Assembly (NCBI GenBank): GCA_014802725.1
Contig: JAAVBS010000005.1
Span: 1-55,615, forward strand
Source of the DNA: a bacterium
GTDB lineage: Bacteria > Bacteroidota > Bacteroidia > Bacteroidales > P3
Length of the DNA stretch: 55,615 nucleotides
Direction: 5' to 3'
In this document: in pieces, positions 7,526 through 17,087 of the stretch
Layout: each line of letters starts with the position of its first letter
Position numbering within the stretch: the stretch's first letter is position 1
Translations under genes and position numbers: made by a program
Notes under the pieces: model-generated
The model's input: only the letters and a program-made list of their open reading frames with translations
Database searches by the model: none
What the model was told of the DNA's origin: nothing

Positions 7526-9670
7526 TTAGTGAATGTCGCTTTCTTTAATGCCCATGATTTCCAACATCTTGATGGCAGAGTCGGCAATCACGGTACCGGG
7601 GCCGAAGATGGCGCAGGCACCGGCTTTGTAGAGGAAGTCGTAGTCCTGCGGCGGGATAACGCCACCCACGGTCACGAGGATGTCGGGGCGACCCAGCTTC
7701 TTCAGTTCTTCGATAACCTGCGGCACCAGCGTCTTGTGGCCGGCCGCCAGCGAGGAAACACCCAGGATGTGGACGTCGTTCTCCACGGCTTCCTTGGCGG
7801 CTTCCGCCGGCGTTTGGAACAAGGGACCCATGTCCACGTCAAAGCCGAGGTCGGCATAACCCGTGGCCACCACTTTGGCGCCGCGGTCGTGGCCGTCCTG
7901 ACCCATTTTGGCAATCATGATACGCGGCCGACGGCCTTCTTTTTTCGCGAAAGCGTCGGTCATGGCCAAGGCTTTCTTGAACGTTTCGTTGTTTTTGGTT
8001 TCAGATGAATACACGCCGGATATGGTTCTGATGACGGCCTTGTAGCGGCCGAATACTTTTTCCAATGCATAGGAGATTTCGCCCAACGAAGCGCGTTTGC
8101 GCGCCGCGTCGATGGAGAGTTCCAGCAGGTTGCCCTTGCCGGTGCGCGCGCATTCGGTCAGCGCGTCCAAAGCCTTCTCCACTTCGGCCTGGTTGCGGTT
8201 GGCCTTCAGTTTGGCCAAACGTTCCAACTGGGCTTCGCGTACCTTCGTGTTATCGACTTCCAGCGTCTCGATCGGATCTTCTTTTTCCAGACGGTATTTG
8301 TTGACGCCCACAATCGTGTCGGTCTTGGAGTCGATGCGCGCCTGCTTGCGGGCGGCCGCTTCCTCGATACGCATTTTGGGGATACCGGTTTCGATGGCCT
8401 TGGCCATACCGCCGAGTTCCTCAACCTCCTGAATCAATTTCCAAGCCTTGTCCGCCAGTTCGTTCGTCAGCATTTCCACATAGTAGGAGCCGGCCCACGG
8501 GTCAACGACGCGGCAAACCTGGGTTTCTTCCTGAATGTAGATCTGCGTGTTACGCGCGATACGCGCCGAGAAGTCGGTCGGCAACGCGATGGCTTCGTCC
8601 AAAGCGTTCGTGTGCAACGACTGCGTGTGGCCGAGGGCGGCGCCCATGGCTTCGATACACGTACGCGTCACGTTGTTGAACGGGTCCTGTTCGGTCAACG
8701 ACCAACCCGACGTTTGCGAGTGCGTACGCAACGCCATGGATTTGGGGTTCTTCGGGTTGAACTGCTTGACGATTTTGGCCCAAAGCATACGGCCGGCGCG
8801 CATTTTGGCGATTTCCATGAAGTGGTTCATGCCGATGCCCCAGAAGAACGAGAGGCGCGGCGCGAAATCGTCGATGCTCATGCCGGCGTTGATACCGGCC
8901 CGCAGATATTCGAGACCGTCGGCCAGCGTATAGGCCAATTCGATATCGGCCGTGGCGCCGGCTTCCTGAATATGATAGCCCGAAATACTGATGGAGTTGA
9001 ATTTCGGCATATTCTTGGACGTGAATTCGAAAATGTCGGCGATAATCCGCATGGAGGGGAGCGGTGGATAGATGTACGTGTTACGTACCATGAACTCCTT
9101 GAGGATGTCGTTTTGGATCGTACCGCTCAGCTGTTCCATCGACACGCCCTGTTCTTCGGCCGCGATGATGTAGAACGCCAGAATCGGCAATACGGCACCG
9201 TTCATCGTCATGGAAACGGACATCTTGTCGAGCGGAATCTGGTCGAACAGGATTTCCATATCCAAAATGGAGTCAACGGCCACACCGGCCTTGCCGACAT
9301 CGCCCACCACGCGTTCGTGGTCGGAGTCGTAACCGCGGTGGGTCGCCAGGTCAAACGCGATGGAAAGCCCTTTCTGACCGGCCGCCAGGTTGCGGCGGTA
9401 GAAAGCGTTGGATTCTTCCGCGGTCGAGAAACCGGCATACTGACGGATCGTCCACGGCCGCATAACGTACATCGTGGAATACGGGCCGCGCAGGAAGGGC
9501 GCGATACCGGCCGCATAGTTCAAGTGTTCCATGCCGTTCAGGTCTTCCTGCGTGTAAAACGGTCTGACCGGGATCTGTTCCGAGGTCATCCAGGTACGGT
9601 TGCCGGCGGCCTTAGCGCTGTTTTTTTTGCTGTTGGCCTTATAGTCAACCTTTTTGAAGTCAGGTCTCAT
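7526..9670 (-). CDS. mutB: Methylmalonyl-CoA mutase large subunit
   Basis: '[57 protein letters not shown]', B12-binding '[29 protein letters not shown]'. Confidence 0.95.
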   Translation of the reverse strand: MRPDFKKVDYKANSKKNSAKAAGNRTWMTSEQIPVRPFYTQEDLNGMEHLNYAAGIAPFLRGPYSTMYVMRPWTIRQYAGFSTAEESNAFYRRNLAAGQKGLSIAFDLATHRGYDSDHERVVGDVGKAGVAVDSILDMEILFDQIPLDKMSVSMTMNGAVLPILAFYIIAAEEQGVSMEQLSGTIQNDILKEFMVRNTYIYPPLPSMRIIADIFEFTSKNMPKFNSISISGYHIQEAGATADIELAYTLADGLEYLRAGINAGMSIDDFAPRLSFFWGIGMNHFMEIAKMRAGRMLWAKIVKQFNPKNPKSMALRTHSQTSGWSLTEQDPFNNVTRTCIEAMGAALGHTQSLHTNALDEAIALPTDFSARIARNTQIYIQEETQVCRVVDPWAGSYYVEMLTNELADKAWKLIQEVEELGGMAKAIETGIPKMRIEEAAARKQARIDSKTDTIVGVNKYRLEKEDPIETLEVDNTKVREAQLERLAKLKANRNQAEVEKALDALTECARTGKGNLLELSIDAARKRASLGEISYALEKVFGRYKAVIRTISGVYSSETKNNETFKKALAMTDAFAKKEGRRPRIMIAKMGQDGHDRGAKVVATGYADLGFDVDMGPLFQTPAEAAKEAVENDVHILGVSSLAAGHKTLVPQVIEELKKLGRPDILVTVGGVIPPQDYDFLYKAGACAIFGPGTVIADSAIKMLEIMGIKESDIH

Positions 9671-9781
9671 ATAGTTAAACAATTTTTAATTTTCGGTTTT
9701 CTAAAAACGCGGCAAATATAAGGAATTTTTTTGAAAGTGACACGCTTCCCGTCGCGATACAGTACTTTAATAAAAAAAGTT

Positions 9782-9793
9782 TATCTTTGTGCT
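9782..9793 (+). promoter_or_regulatory. Bacteroidota -7 box TATCTTTG, 4 nt before bamD ATG
   Basis: TATCTTTG-TGCT-ATG; -33 element not recognisable. Confidence 0.6.
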
Positions 9794-10597
9794 ATGTTTT
9801 GGCGTATAATCAAGTATAGTCTTTTGACACTCACGGTGTTATCGTTGACGGGCTGTGCCTATCAGAAAGAGTACAACGCGGTGAGCAAGCGGGGGAGCGC
9901 GGCCGATAAGTTCAATTTCGCCGTCAAAGCCTACGACAAGGGCGACTATAAGAAGGCCATCACGGTGTTCGAAGAGTTGATGCCGGTGTACCGCGGCAAG
10001 GACGATTTCGAAAACCTGCTCTACAACTTGGCCTACGCCTATTTTTACGAGAAGGACTATTACATGGCCTCGTATTATTTCCGGATGTCGGGGCGTATGT
10101 TTCCGGGCAGCGCGTCCATCGAGGAAACGACGTATATGAGCGCCTACTGCAAGTTTTTGGAATCGCCTTACTACAAGTTGGACCAAACGGCCACGGTGGA
10201 AGCCATCAAGCAGTTGCAGCTGTTCATCAACTACTATCCGCACAGCCCCAAGGTTCCGGAAGCGGCGCGCCTTATCGGCGAGCTGCGCGATAAACTGGCG
10301 TTGAAAGCGTTCGAACTGGCCAATATGTATTACAAGCGCAACCTGTATAACGCGGCTTCGATCGCCTATTACAATTTCCTGCGCGACTACCCGGAGTCCA
10401 CCTACCGCGAGGAAGCGGCCTACCGGATGCTCCGCAGCCGGTTCCTCTATGCCGAGAACAGCATACGCGAAAAACAGCCCGAGCGGTATGCGCGCGTGCA
10501 GGAGGCCTACGAGTCGTTCATGCGTTCGTTCGCCGACAGCCGCTACCGCAAGGAAGTGGATAAATATTACGGAATATCACAGTCAAAATTAAAATAA
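9794..10597 (+). CDS. bamD: Outer membrane protein assembly factor BamD (lipoprotein)
   Basis: 'MFWRIIKYSLLTLTVLSLTGCAYQKEYNAV' lipobox; TPR-like 'AYDKGDYKKAITVFEELMPVYRG'. Confidence 0.9.
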   Translation: MFWRIIKYSLLTLTVLSLTGCAYQKEYNAVSKRGSAADKFNFAVKAYDKGDYKKAITVFEELMPVYRGKDDFENLLYNLAYAYFYEKDYYMASYYFRMSGRMFPGSASIEETTYMSAYCKFLESPYYKLDQTATVEAIKQLQLFINYYPHSPKVPEAARLIGELRDKLALKAFELANMYYKRNLYNAASIAYYNFLRDYPESTYREEAAYRMLRSRFLYAENSIREKQPERYARVQEAYESFMRSFADSRYRKEVDKYYGISQSKLK

Positions 10598-10600
10598 ACG

Positions 10601-10945
10601 ATGGATTACAAGAAAATCAAAGCCTCCCAGGAAGCCATCACGCGGGATGTCTCCAAATTCGACACGCTTACGGGCAATCTGTACGAAACCGTAGTCGTGC
10701 TGTCCAAGCGGGCCAATACGATTTCCTCGGCCCTGCGTCAGGAGTTGGTCAATAAGATTTCGGAATATACGCCGACCGCCGCGGCCCAGGAAGGGGCGGA
10801 GGAAGTCTATGAGAACAAGGAACAGATTGAAATCGCGCGTTACTACGAGCAACTGCCCAAGCCGACGCTGATGGCCGTGCAGGAACTCATGGAAGACGGC
10901 CTTTGCTTCCGTCGTCCGTCCGAAGACGTCGATCCCATCGACTAA
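10601..10945 (+). CDS. rpoZ: DNA-directed RNA polymerase omega-like subunit (Bacteroidota RpoZ)
   Basis: 'MDYKKIKASQEAITRDVSKFDTLTGNLYETVVVLSKRANTISSALRQEL'; bamD-rpoZ-coaBC order. Confidence 0.85.
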   Translation: MDYKKIKASQEAITRDVSKFDTLTGNLYETVVVLSKRANTISSALRQELVNKISEYTPTAAAQEGAEEVYENKEQIEIARYYEQLPKPTLMAVQELMEDGLCFRRPSEDVDPID

Positions 10946-10957
10946 GCGGAAACCACC

Positions 10958-13090
10958 GTGTCGTTGCAGGGAAAACATATCGTGTTGGGCGTGAGCGGCG
11001 GCATAGCCGCTTACAAGACGCCGGCCCTCGTGCGTCTGTTCGTGCAGGCGGGGGCGGAGGTGCGCGTCGTGTGTACGGCGCATGCGCTGGAATTCGTCAC
11101 GCCCCTGACGCTGGAAACCGTTTCGGGCAACAGTCTCTATACCGATATGTTCCACCGCGTGGGCGAACGGAGTACGCGCCATGTCCATTACGCCGACTGG
11201 GCCGACGTGCTGCTGGTGGCGCCCGCCACGGCCAACATCTTGGCCAAAATGGCGCACGGTATCGCCGACGACGCGTTATCTACCTTATATTTGGCATTCC
11301 ATAAACCCGTTATCGTTTCGCCGGCCATGAACGTGCATATGTACGAACATCCGGCCACGGTCGAAAACCTGCGGCTGTTGGCGCACCGGGGCGTTCATGT
11401 GCTCGATGCGGCCTACGGGCCGTTGGCCTGCGGCTGTGAAGCCAAGGGACGGATGCCGGAGCCGGAAGAACTCTTCCGTGCAACGGAGGCCGTCTTGACG
11501 CGGGCCGTGGCGGGGGCTGAACCGGCCGGTGCGGAAGCCGCGCCGCTGCGGGGCAAAAAAGTGCTCGTGACGGCCGGTCCCACGCAAGAACCCATCGACC
11601 CCGTGCGTTATATCACCAACCGTTCGTCCGGCCGCATGGGCTTCTGCATAGCCGATGCCTTGCAGCGGCAGGGGGCGGAAGTCTTTTTGGTCAGCGGCCC
11701 GTCGGCCCTGGAACCCCAAACGGCCGTGGCGCATTGGGAAAAGGTTCGTACGGCGCAGGAGATGTACGATTGTCTGTTGCGTTGGTGGCCCGATATGGAT
11801 GCCGGCGTGTTCTCGGCCGCCGTGGCCGACTACCGCGTGCGCGACGTTTCGGATGTCAAGATGAAGAAAACGGGCGGGAACACCGCGCTCGAACTCGTGC
11901 CCAATCCCGATTTGCTGGCCTATGCCGGCGCACACAAGACCGACCGGCAGTGCGTCGTCGGCTTTGCGCTCGAAACCGACCATGCGTTGGCCAACGCCGA
12001 GGAGAAACGGCGTCGGAAGAATGCCGACATCATGGTGCTCAATACGTTGGAAGACGCTGGCGCGGGTTTTGAAACGACAACGAATAAAGTGACGTTCCTT
12101 TATAAAGACGGTACAGTCGAGGCGGGTGAATTGGAAAGCAAGGTGTCCGTGGCCGAAAGGCTCGTGCGGCGGTTGGGCCGCTGTATGGGCGTTTTGACCG
12201 TGTGGTGCCTGTTGCTGTTCGGCGGTGCGGGCCTGCAGGCGCAGGAACTGAACTGCACGCTGCAGGTGGTAAGCACCAAGGTACAGAGCGGCGATAAAAA
12301 GGTGTTCGAGACATTGCAGGACGCTTTGACCGCTTTCGTCAACGGGCAGAAATGGACGAACCTGCAGGTGGGACCCGGCGAGAAAATTCCGTGCAGCATG
12401 ACGATGGAAGTGCAGGAGCGCGACTATACGACGGGCATTACCAAGGCGTATCTAACCGTTCAGGCGCGCCGCCCCGTCTATAACGCTTCGTATCAGACCA
12501 ACCTGCTCAACGTGGTGGACAAGGATTTTACGTTTACCTACAACGCGTTTGACCCCATCGAATTTTCCGACAACAACATATCCTCCAATCTGACGGCCGT
12601 CATCGCGTATTACAGTTACCTTATAATAGGGCTTTATTTAGACAGTTTCGCCCCCAATGCCGGCGAAGTATGCCTGAACAAGGCGGACAATGTCGTGAGT
12701 ATGTGCCAGGGCATGAGCGAACCGGGCTGGAAGTCCGGCGAACGCAACAACCGTAACCGGTATTGGATGATAGAGAATTACCTGAACGGTAACTATGGTG
12801 CCATCCACGACGTGTTGTATCAATACCACCGCAAGGGGCTTGACCTTATGTACGGCAATCCGGCGGACGGCCGGGCCGGTGTTTTGCAGGCCATGAACGC
12901 CCTCAAGGCCTTGAACGATACGCGCAGCGGTCTGCCGTGCAAACTCCTGTTTATGGAAGCCAAGTCCGACGAATTGGTCTCCATGTTTTCGGGGGCGTCG
13001 CAGGATGAACGGCAACAGGCGGTTGCGATACTCAATGCGCTTGACCCGTCCAATGCCCAGAAATATCAGAAAATCCTATCGGCGCGATAG
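10958..13090 (+). CDS. coaBC: Single frame encoding CoaBC (about 10958-12184) continuous with DUF4835 secreted protein (12185-13090)
   Basis: 'GKHIVLGVSGGIAAYK', 'VLVTAGPTQEPIDPVRYITNRSSGRMGFCIADAL', 'KNADIMVLNTLEDAGAGF' then 'MGVLTVWCLLLFGGAGLQAQELNCTLQVVSTKVQSGDKKVFETLQDALTAFVNGQKWTNL' with no stop between. Confidence 0.9.
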   Translation: MSLQGKHIVLGVSGGIAAYKTPALVRLFVQAGAEVRVVCTAHALEFVTPLTLETVSGNSLYTDMFHRVGERSTRHVHYADWADVLLVAPATANILAKMAHGIADDALSTLYLAFHKPVIVSPAMNVHMYEHPATVENLRLLAHRGVHVLDAAYGPLACGCEAKGRMPEPEELFRATEAVLTRAVAGAEPAGAEAAPLRGKKVLVTAGPTQEPIDPVRYITNRSSGRMGFCIADALQRQGAEVFLVSGPSALEPQTAVAHWEKVRTAQEMYDCLLRWWPDMDAGVFSAAVADYRVRDVSDVKMKKTGGNTALELVPNPDLLAYAGAHKTDRQCVVGFALETDHALANAEEKRRRKNADIMVLNTLEDAGAGFETTTNKVTFLYKDGTVEAGELESKVSVAERLVRRLGRCMGVLTVWCLLLFGGAGLQAQELNCTLQVVSTKVQSGDKKVFETLQDALTAFVNGQKWTNLQVGPGEKIPCSMTMEVQERDYTTGITKAYLTVQARRPVYNASYQTNLLNVVDKDFTFTYNAFDPIEFSDNNISSNLTAVIAYYSYLIIGLYLDSFAPNAGEVCLNKADNVVSMCQGMSEPGWKSGERNNRNRYWMIENYLNGNYGAIHDVLYQYHRKGLDLMYGNPADGRAGVLQAMNALKALNDTRSGLPCKLLFMEAKSDELVSMFSGASQDERQQAVAILNALDPSNAQKYQKILSAR

Positions 13091-13123
13091 GGCTTCGGCC
13101 TTACGGGCCTATGAATCGCCATT

Positions 13124-14809
13124 ATGCTGAAACACCTCTCCATCGAAAATTATGCGTTGATACAATCGGTATCCCTTTCGTTCGGTCCCGGCTTTACCGT
13201 GATTACGGGCGAGACGGGGGCGGGGAAGTCCATTCTGTTGGGCGCGTTGGGCTTGCTGTTGGGCAACCGCGCGGAAACGCAGGTGTTGTTCGACAAGGAG
13301 AAGAAATGCGTGGTGGAAGCCGTATTTGAAATATCGCGGCCGGAGGTAAGCCGCATTTTGGCCGACAACGACTTGGACGAGGCGGAAGACGGCACGTTGT
13401 TGCTGCGCCGCGAAATCACGGCCGCCGGTAAGTCGCGCGCGTTCGTCAACGATACCCCTTGTTCGTTGCCGGTGTTGAAAGCCCTGTCGGCCTACCTTGT
13501 GGACATCCATTCCCAGCATAAGACGATGGACATGGTACGGCCGTCCTTCCTGTTGGAAATCGTGGACGGTTACATTCCGGCGGAAAAGCGCGTGGCGGCC
13601 GAATATGCGCCGCTGTACAAACGCTACGTCCGTGTTCAGGCCGATTTAGAAGCTTTGGTCACGGCGCGTCAGGCCTGGGAACGCGAACAGGACTATTGGC
13701 GCTTCCTTTACGAAGAGTTGGAGGCGATGCAGTTGCAGGCGGGCGAGCAGGCCGAATTGGAGGCCGTGCTGTCGCAACAGCAGCACGCCGAGCAGATCAA
13801 AGAGGCGATGGAAGCGGCGCAGGCGGCTTGGACGCAGGGCGAGGAAGCCATGGAAGCCCGTTTGACCCAAACCGTGCGTCAGTTAAAGAAAATAGCCGCC
13901 TATCACAGCGGTTTGCAGGCCGCTTTGCCGCGTTGGGAATCGGCCCTTATCGAATTGAACGACCTGCAGGGCGACCTGCGGAATTGGAGCGGCGCGTTGG
14001 AATTCTCGCCCGCGGAAAAGGCCGCTACCGAAGAACGGTTGAGTCGTATATATGCATTGGAGAGCAAGCACCGCGTACAGACGGTAGAGGAATTGATAAC
14101 CTTGCGCGATCAAACGGCGCAACGCTTGCAGGCCGAAGACGGGCGGGCGGAAGAGCAACAACGGTTGGAAGCCGAGGCCGCGGAACTGAAATCCGCCTTG
14201 GAGGCGTTGGCCGTCCGTTGGCGCGAAGCGCGTTTGGAGGCCGGCCGCCGCTTGATGGCAAAGACGCAGGAGGCTTTGGCCGATTTGGCCATGCCGGATG
14301 CCACGCTCGTATTACAGTGGGACGAAGAAGCCGATTTTACGCCGCGCGGCAAAGACCGTGTGCGGCTGTTGTTCAACGCCAACCGGGGCGGCGTGCCGGC
14401 CGAATTGGGCAAGGTGGCTTCGGGCGGTGAACTCTCGCGCCTGATGTTGGCCATCAAGTCGGTTATTCATGAAAACAGTTTGATACACTGTTTGATATTG
14501 GATGAAATAGATACGGGCGTCTCCGGCGAAACGGCGGCCAAGATGGCCGTTATGATGCAGCGGATGGCGCAATATATGCAGGTGGTCAGCATCACGCATC
14601 TGCCGCAGATAGCGGCCAAGGCCAACGCGCATTACCGTGTCAGCAAGCAGGTGGCGGGCGACCGTAGCCTCTCGCGCATCGAACCTTTGGATGCAGGGGC
14701 GCACCGCAATGCAATTGCCGCCATGCTCAGCGACGGTACGCCTACGAAGGAAGCTTTGGAAGCGGCGGACGTGCTATTAGAGAAAGGATTGTATGAAAGA
14801 GGAAGTTGA
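13124..14809 (+). CDS. recN: DNA repair protein RecN
   Basis: 'MLKHLSIENYALIQSVSLSFGPGFTVITGETGAGKSILLGALGLLLG', 'GGELSRLMLAIKSVIHENSLIHCLILDEIDTGVSGETAAKM'. Confidence 0.95.
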   Translation: MLKHLSIENYALIQSVSLSFGPGFTVITGETGAGKSILLGALGLLLGNRAETQVLFDKEKKCVVEAVFEISRPEVSRILADNDLDEAEDGTLLLRREITAAGKSRAFVNDTPCSLPVLKALSAYLVDIHSQHKTMDMVRPSFLLEIVDGYIPAEKRVAAEYAPLYKRYVRVQADLEALVTARQAWEREQDYWRFLYEELEAMQLQAGEQAELEAVLSQQQHAEQIKEAMEAAQAAWTQGEEAMEARLTQTVRQLKKIAAYHSGLQAALPRWESALIELNDLQGDLRNWSGALEFSPAEKAATEERLSRIYALESKHRVQTVEELITLRDQTAQRLQAEDGRAEEQQRLEAEAAELKSALEALAVRWREARLEAGRRLMAKTQEALADLAMPDATLVLQWDEEADFTPRGKDRVRLLFNANRGGVPAELGKVASGGELSRLMLAIKSVIHENSLIHCLILDEIDTGVSGETAAKMAVMMQRMAQYMQVVSITHLPQIAAKANAHYRVSKQVAGDRSLSRIEPLDAGAHRNAIAAMLSDGTPTKEALEAADVLLEKGLYERGS

Positions 14810-16250
14810 CGATGTGTTTATGCCCGAGGACGTGGACCTGTATCAACGCTATTGGGAGGCGCGCACGGACGCATCGGTCTTGATACCGGAATTGGAGGAG
14901 GAAGACTATACCGCCTTGGTCAACATCTGCATGATGAAGCAGGAATATGACAAGGGGATGTTGGTGTTGGACGAGGCGTTGACGCGTTATCCGAACGACG
15001 ATGAGCTGCAGTTGTGCAAGGTGGAGTTGTTGGCCGCGACGGAGAAGACCGACGAGGCCTTTAAACTGTTGGACGAACTCGACGCCTGGTATCCGAACAA
15101 CGAGGAACGCTTGGCCGTCCGGGCTGGGTTATATATGAGTATGGAACGCTACGACGAGGCCGAGCAGTTGTTCCGTCAATACGAAAGTTTGGGGGGCGAC
15201 GCCGGCGTGGCGGCGGCCGGCCTGGCGCAGTGTCTGGCCGTACGCGGGCAACGTATGGAAGGTTTCCGTAAAATCTGTCAATATCTGAAATCGGAGCCGG
15301 ATTCGCCCGAGGTCTGCAACCGGTTTATCGTTTGGGCGATAGAATGGGAAATGTTGAACGAGGCGGCCGAGGTGTTGCATAAGATGACGGCGGAACAGCC
15401 GTACAACAAATATCTGTGGAAGTTGCTCTACGAAGTCTGCGAGATGTTGGAAGACCACGAGGGGGCGAAGGAAGCCAACGAATACACGCTGGCCATCGAC
15501 CCCGACGACTATGAGGCGCACGGCCGCCGTATCCTGTATTCCGACACCTGCGACGCGGCCTTGGTGGAAGACAGTTTCAGCCGTTTTCAGCCCGAAAAGT
15601 GGACCGACACGCAGCGGTTCTATTTTTACAGCATCATGGCCGATTACTATGCCGACCACCGGCAGCCCGAACGCGAGCTGTTTTATATCCGGGAGCTGAT
15701 GAAAGAGCCGTTGGACGACCTTGAGACGGCCGCGTTGAATTACCGTCTGGCCAGCCGGATTTTCAAACACGACGATGTGGCGGCTGTCCGGGAAGCCCTG
15801 TCTTATTTCCGTAAGTCGGCGGAGGCGTCCCGGCACATGGACCGGCATCTGGACGGTATGTTGATTTCCGATATCTATCGCGGCATGGGACAGTGTCTGT
15901 TGCTGTTGGGCGAGGAAGCCGAGGGTATGGCCACTTTGCGCGAAGCCTGGCGTATTTCGTCCGCCAACGAGATGGCGGTTTTCGATTATTTCATCAACCT
16001 GTGTCTCTTGGAAAAATACGGGCAGGCCTTGGAGGATATCGAACTCGGTTTGTCGGAGGAGGCGGACAATGCACGTTATAAGTTGATCAAAGGCGTGGTG
16101 CTGTATCATATGCGTAAGGTGGATCAAGCCGAGACGTGGTTCAAGATGGCGTTTTTGGCGGACAGGGAACTGATAGATGCCACCGCGGAAATCATGCCCG
16201 CCATGATGGAAGTGCCGATGATGCAACGGATTTTGAAAGAATTGGAATAA
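14793..16250 (+). CDS. Tetratricopeptide repeat protein
   Basis: TPR-like helical repeats ('YDKGMLVLDEALTRYPNDDELQLCKVELLAATEKTDEAFKLLDELDAWYPNNEERL'); starts 17 bp inside recN. Confidence 0.75.
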   Translation: MKEEVDDVFMPEDVDLYQRYWEARTDASVLIPELEEEDYTALVNICMMKQEYDKGMLVLDEALTRYPNDDELQLCKVELLAATEKTDEAFKLLDELDAWYPNNEERLAVRAGLYMSMERYDEAEQLFRQYESLGGDAGVAAAGLAQCLAVRGQRMEGFRKICQYLKSEPDSPEVCNRFIVWAIEWEMLNEAAEVLHKMTAEQPYNKYLWKLLYEVCEMLEDHEGAKEANEYTLAIDPDDYEAHGRRILYSDTCDAALVEDSFSRFQPEKWTDTQRFYFYSIMADYYADHRQPERELFYIRELMKEPLDDLETAALNYRLASRIFKHDDVAAVREALSYFRKSAEASRHMDRHLDGMLISDIYRGMGQCLLLLGEEAEGMATLREAWRISSANEMAVFDYFINLCLLEKYGQALEDIELGLSEEADNARYKLIKGVVLYHMRKVDQAETWFKMAFLADRELIDATAEIMPAMMEVPMMQRILKELE

Positions 16251-16256
16251 TACGTG

Positions 16257-17087
16257 ATGGATAAACCGAACCCGGCTATCCGACGCTATGGCCTGTTGGG
16301 CTATCCGTTGGGGCATTCGTTTTCGCCCGCTTATTTTCAGGAAAAATTTTCGCGTTTGAGGTTGTCAGACACCCATACCTACGAATTGTTCGCGTTGCGG
16401 CCGGAGGAAATACCGGGCTTGTTGGCGCGCACGGATCTCTGCGGCCTCAATGTAACGATTCCTTACAAACGCGCGTTGTGGCCGTATTTGGCCGGCGCAG
16501 GTGCGGCGGCCACCGCCTTGGGGGCCGTCAACGTGCTGCGTCGCCATCACGGTGCGTGGTGGGGGGAGAATACCGACGTTATCGGCTTTGAACGCTCTTT
16601 GCTTAATTGGCTGGGGCGGGCGGGCGACGGCGCGCCGGAGGCCTTGCGCCATCGCCTGCGGGCGGCGGTCGTATTGGGCGACGGAGGCGCTTCGGCCGCC
16701 ATACAGTACGTATTGCAGAACCTTGGGCTACCGTTCGACGTTGTGACCCGCCGCCCGCGCCCGCTTGACAGCGGGGCCGCCCGCCGCAGCCTGACGTATG
16801 ATGCCTGGCGGCAAGCCGGCGGATTCGAAGCCTACGGCCTCTGCGTGCAGACCACGCCCGTTGGGATGTTTCCGGACGTGGACGGCGAATTGCCGTTGCC
16901 CTACGACAGCCTGGCCGTTTCCCCCGAAAGGCCTTTCTATTTCTATGATGTCGTCTATAATCCCGAACCCACGGCCATGATGCGCCGAATGGCGGCCTTG
17001 GGCGCACAAGTCAAAGGCGGTTTGGAGATGTTGCATTTGCAGGCCGATGCGGCCTGGGAAATCTGGCAGAACGGTGTGTCACATTAA
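16257..17087 (+). CDS. aroE: Shikimate dehydrogenase
   Basis: 'YGLLGYPLGHSFSPAYFQEKF', 'GLNVTIPYKRALWPYL', 'GAVNVLRRHHGAWWGENTDVIGF'. Confidence 0.95.
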   Translation: MDKPNPAIRRYGLLGYPLGHSFSPAYFQEKFSRLRLSDTHTYELFALRPEEIPGLLARTDLCGLNVTIPYKRALWPYLAGAGAAATALGAVNVLRRHHGAWWGENTDVIGFERSLLNWLGRAGDGAPEALRHRLRAAVVLGDGGASAAIQYVLQNLGLPFDVVTRRPRPLDSGAARRSLTYDAWRQAGGFEAYGLCVQTTPVGMFPDVDGELPLPYDSLAVSPERPFYFYDVVYNPEPTAMMRRMAALGAQVKGGLEMLHLQADAAWEIWQNGVSH

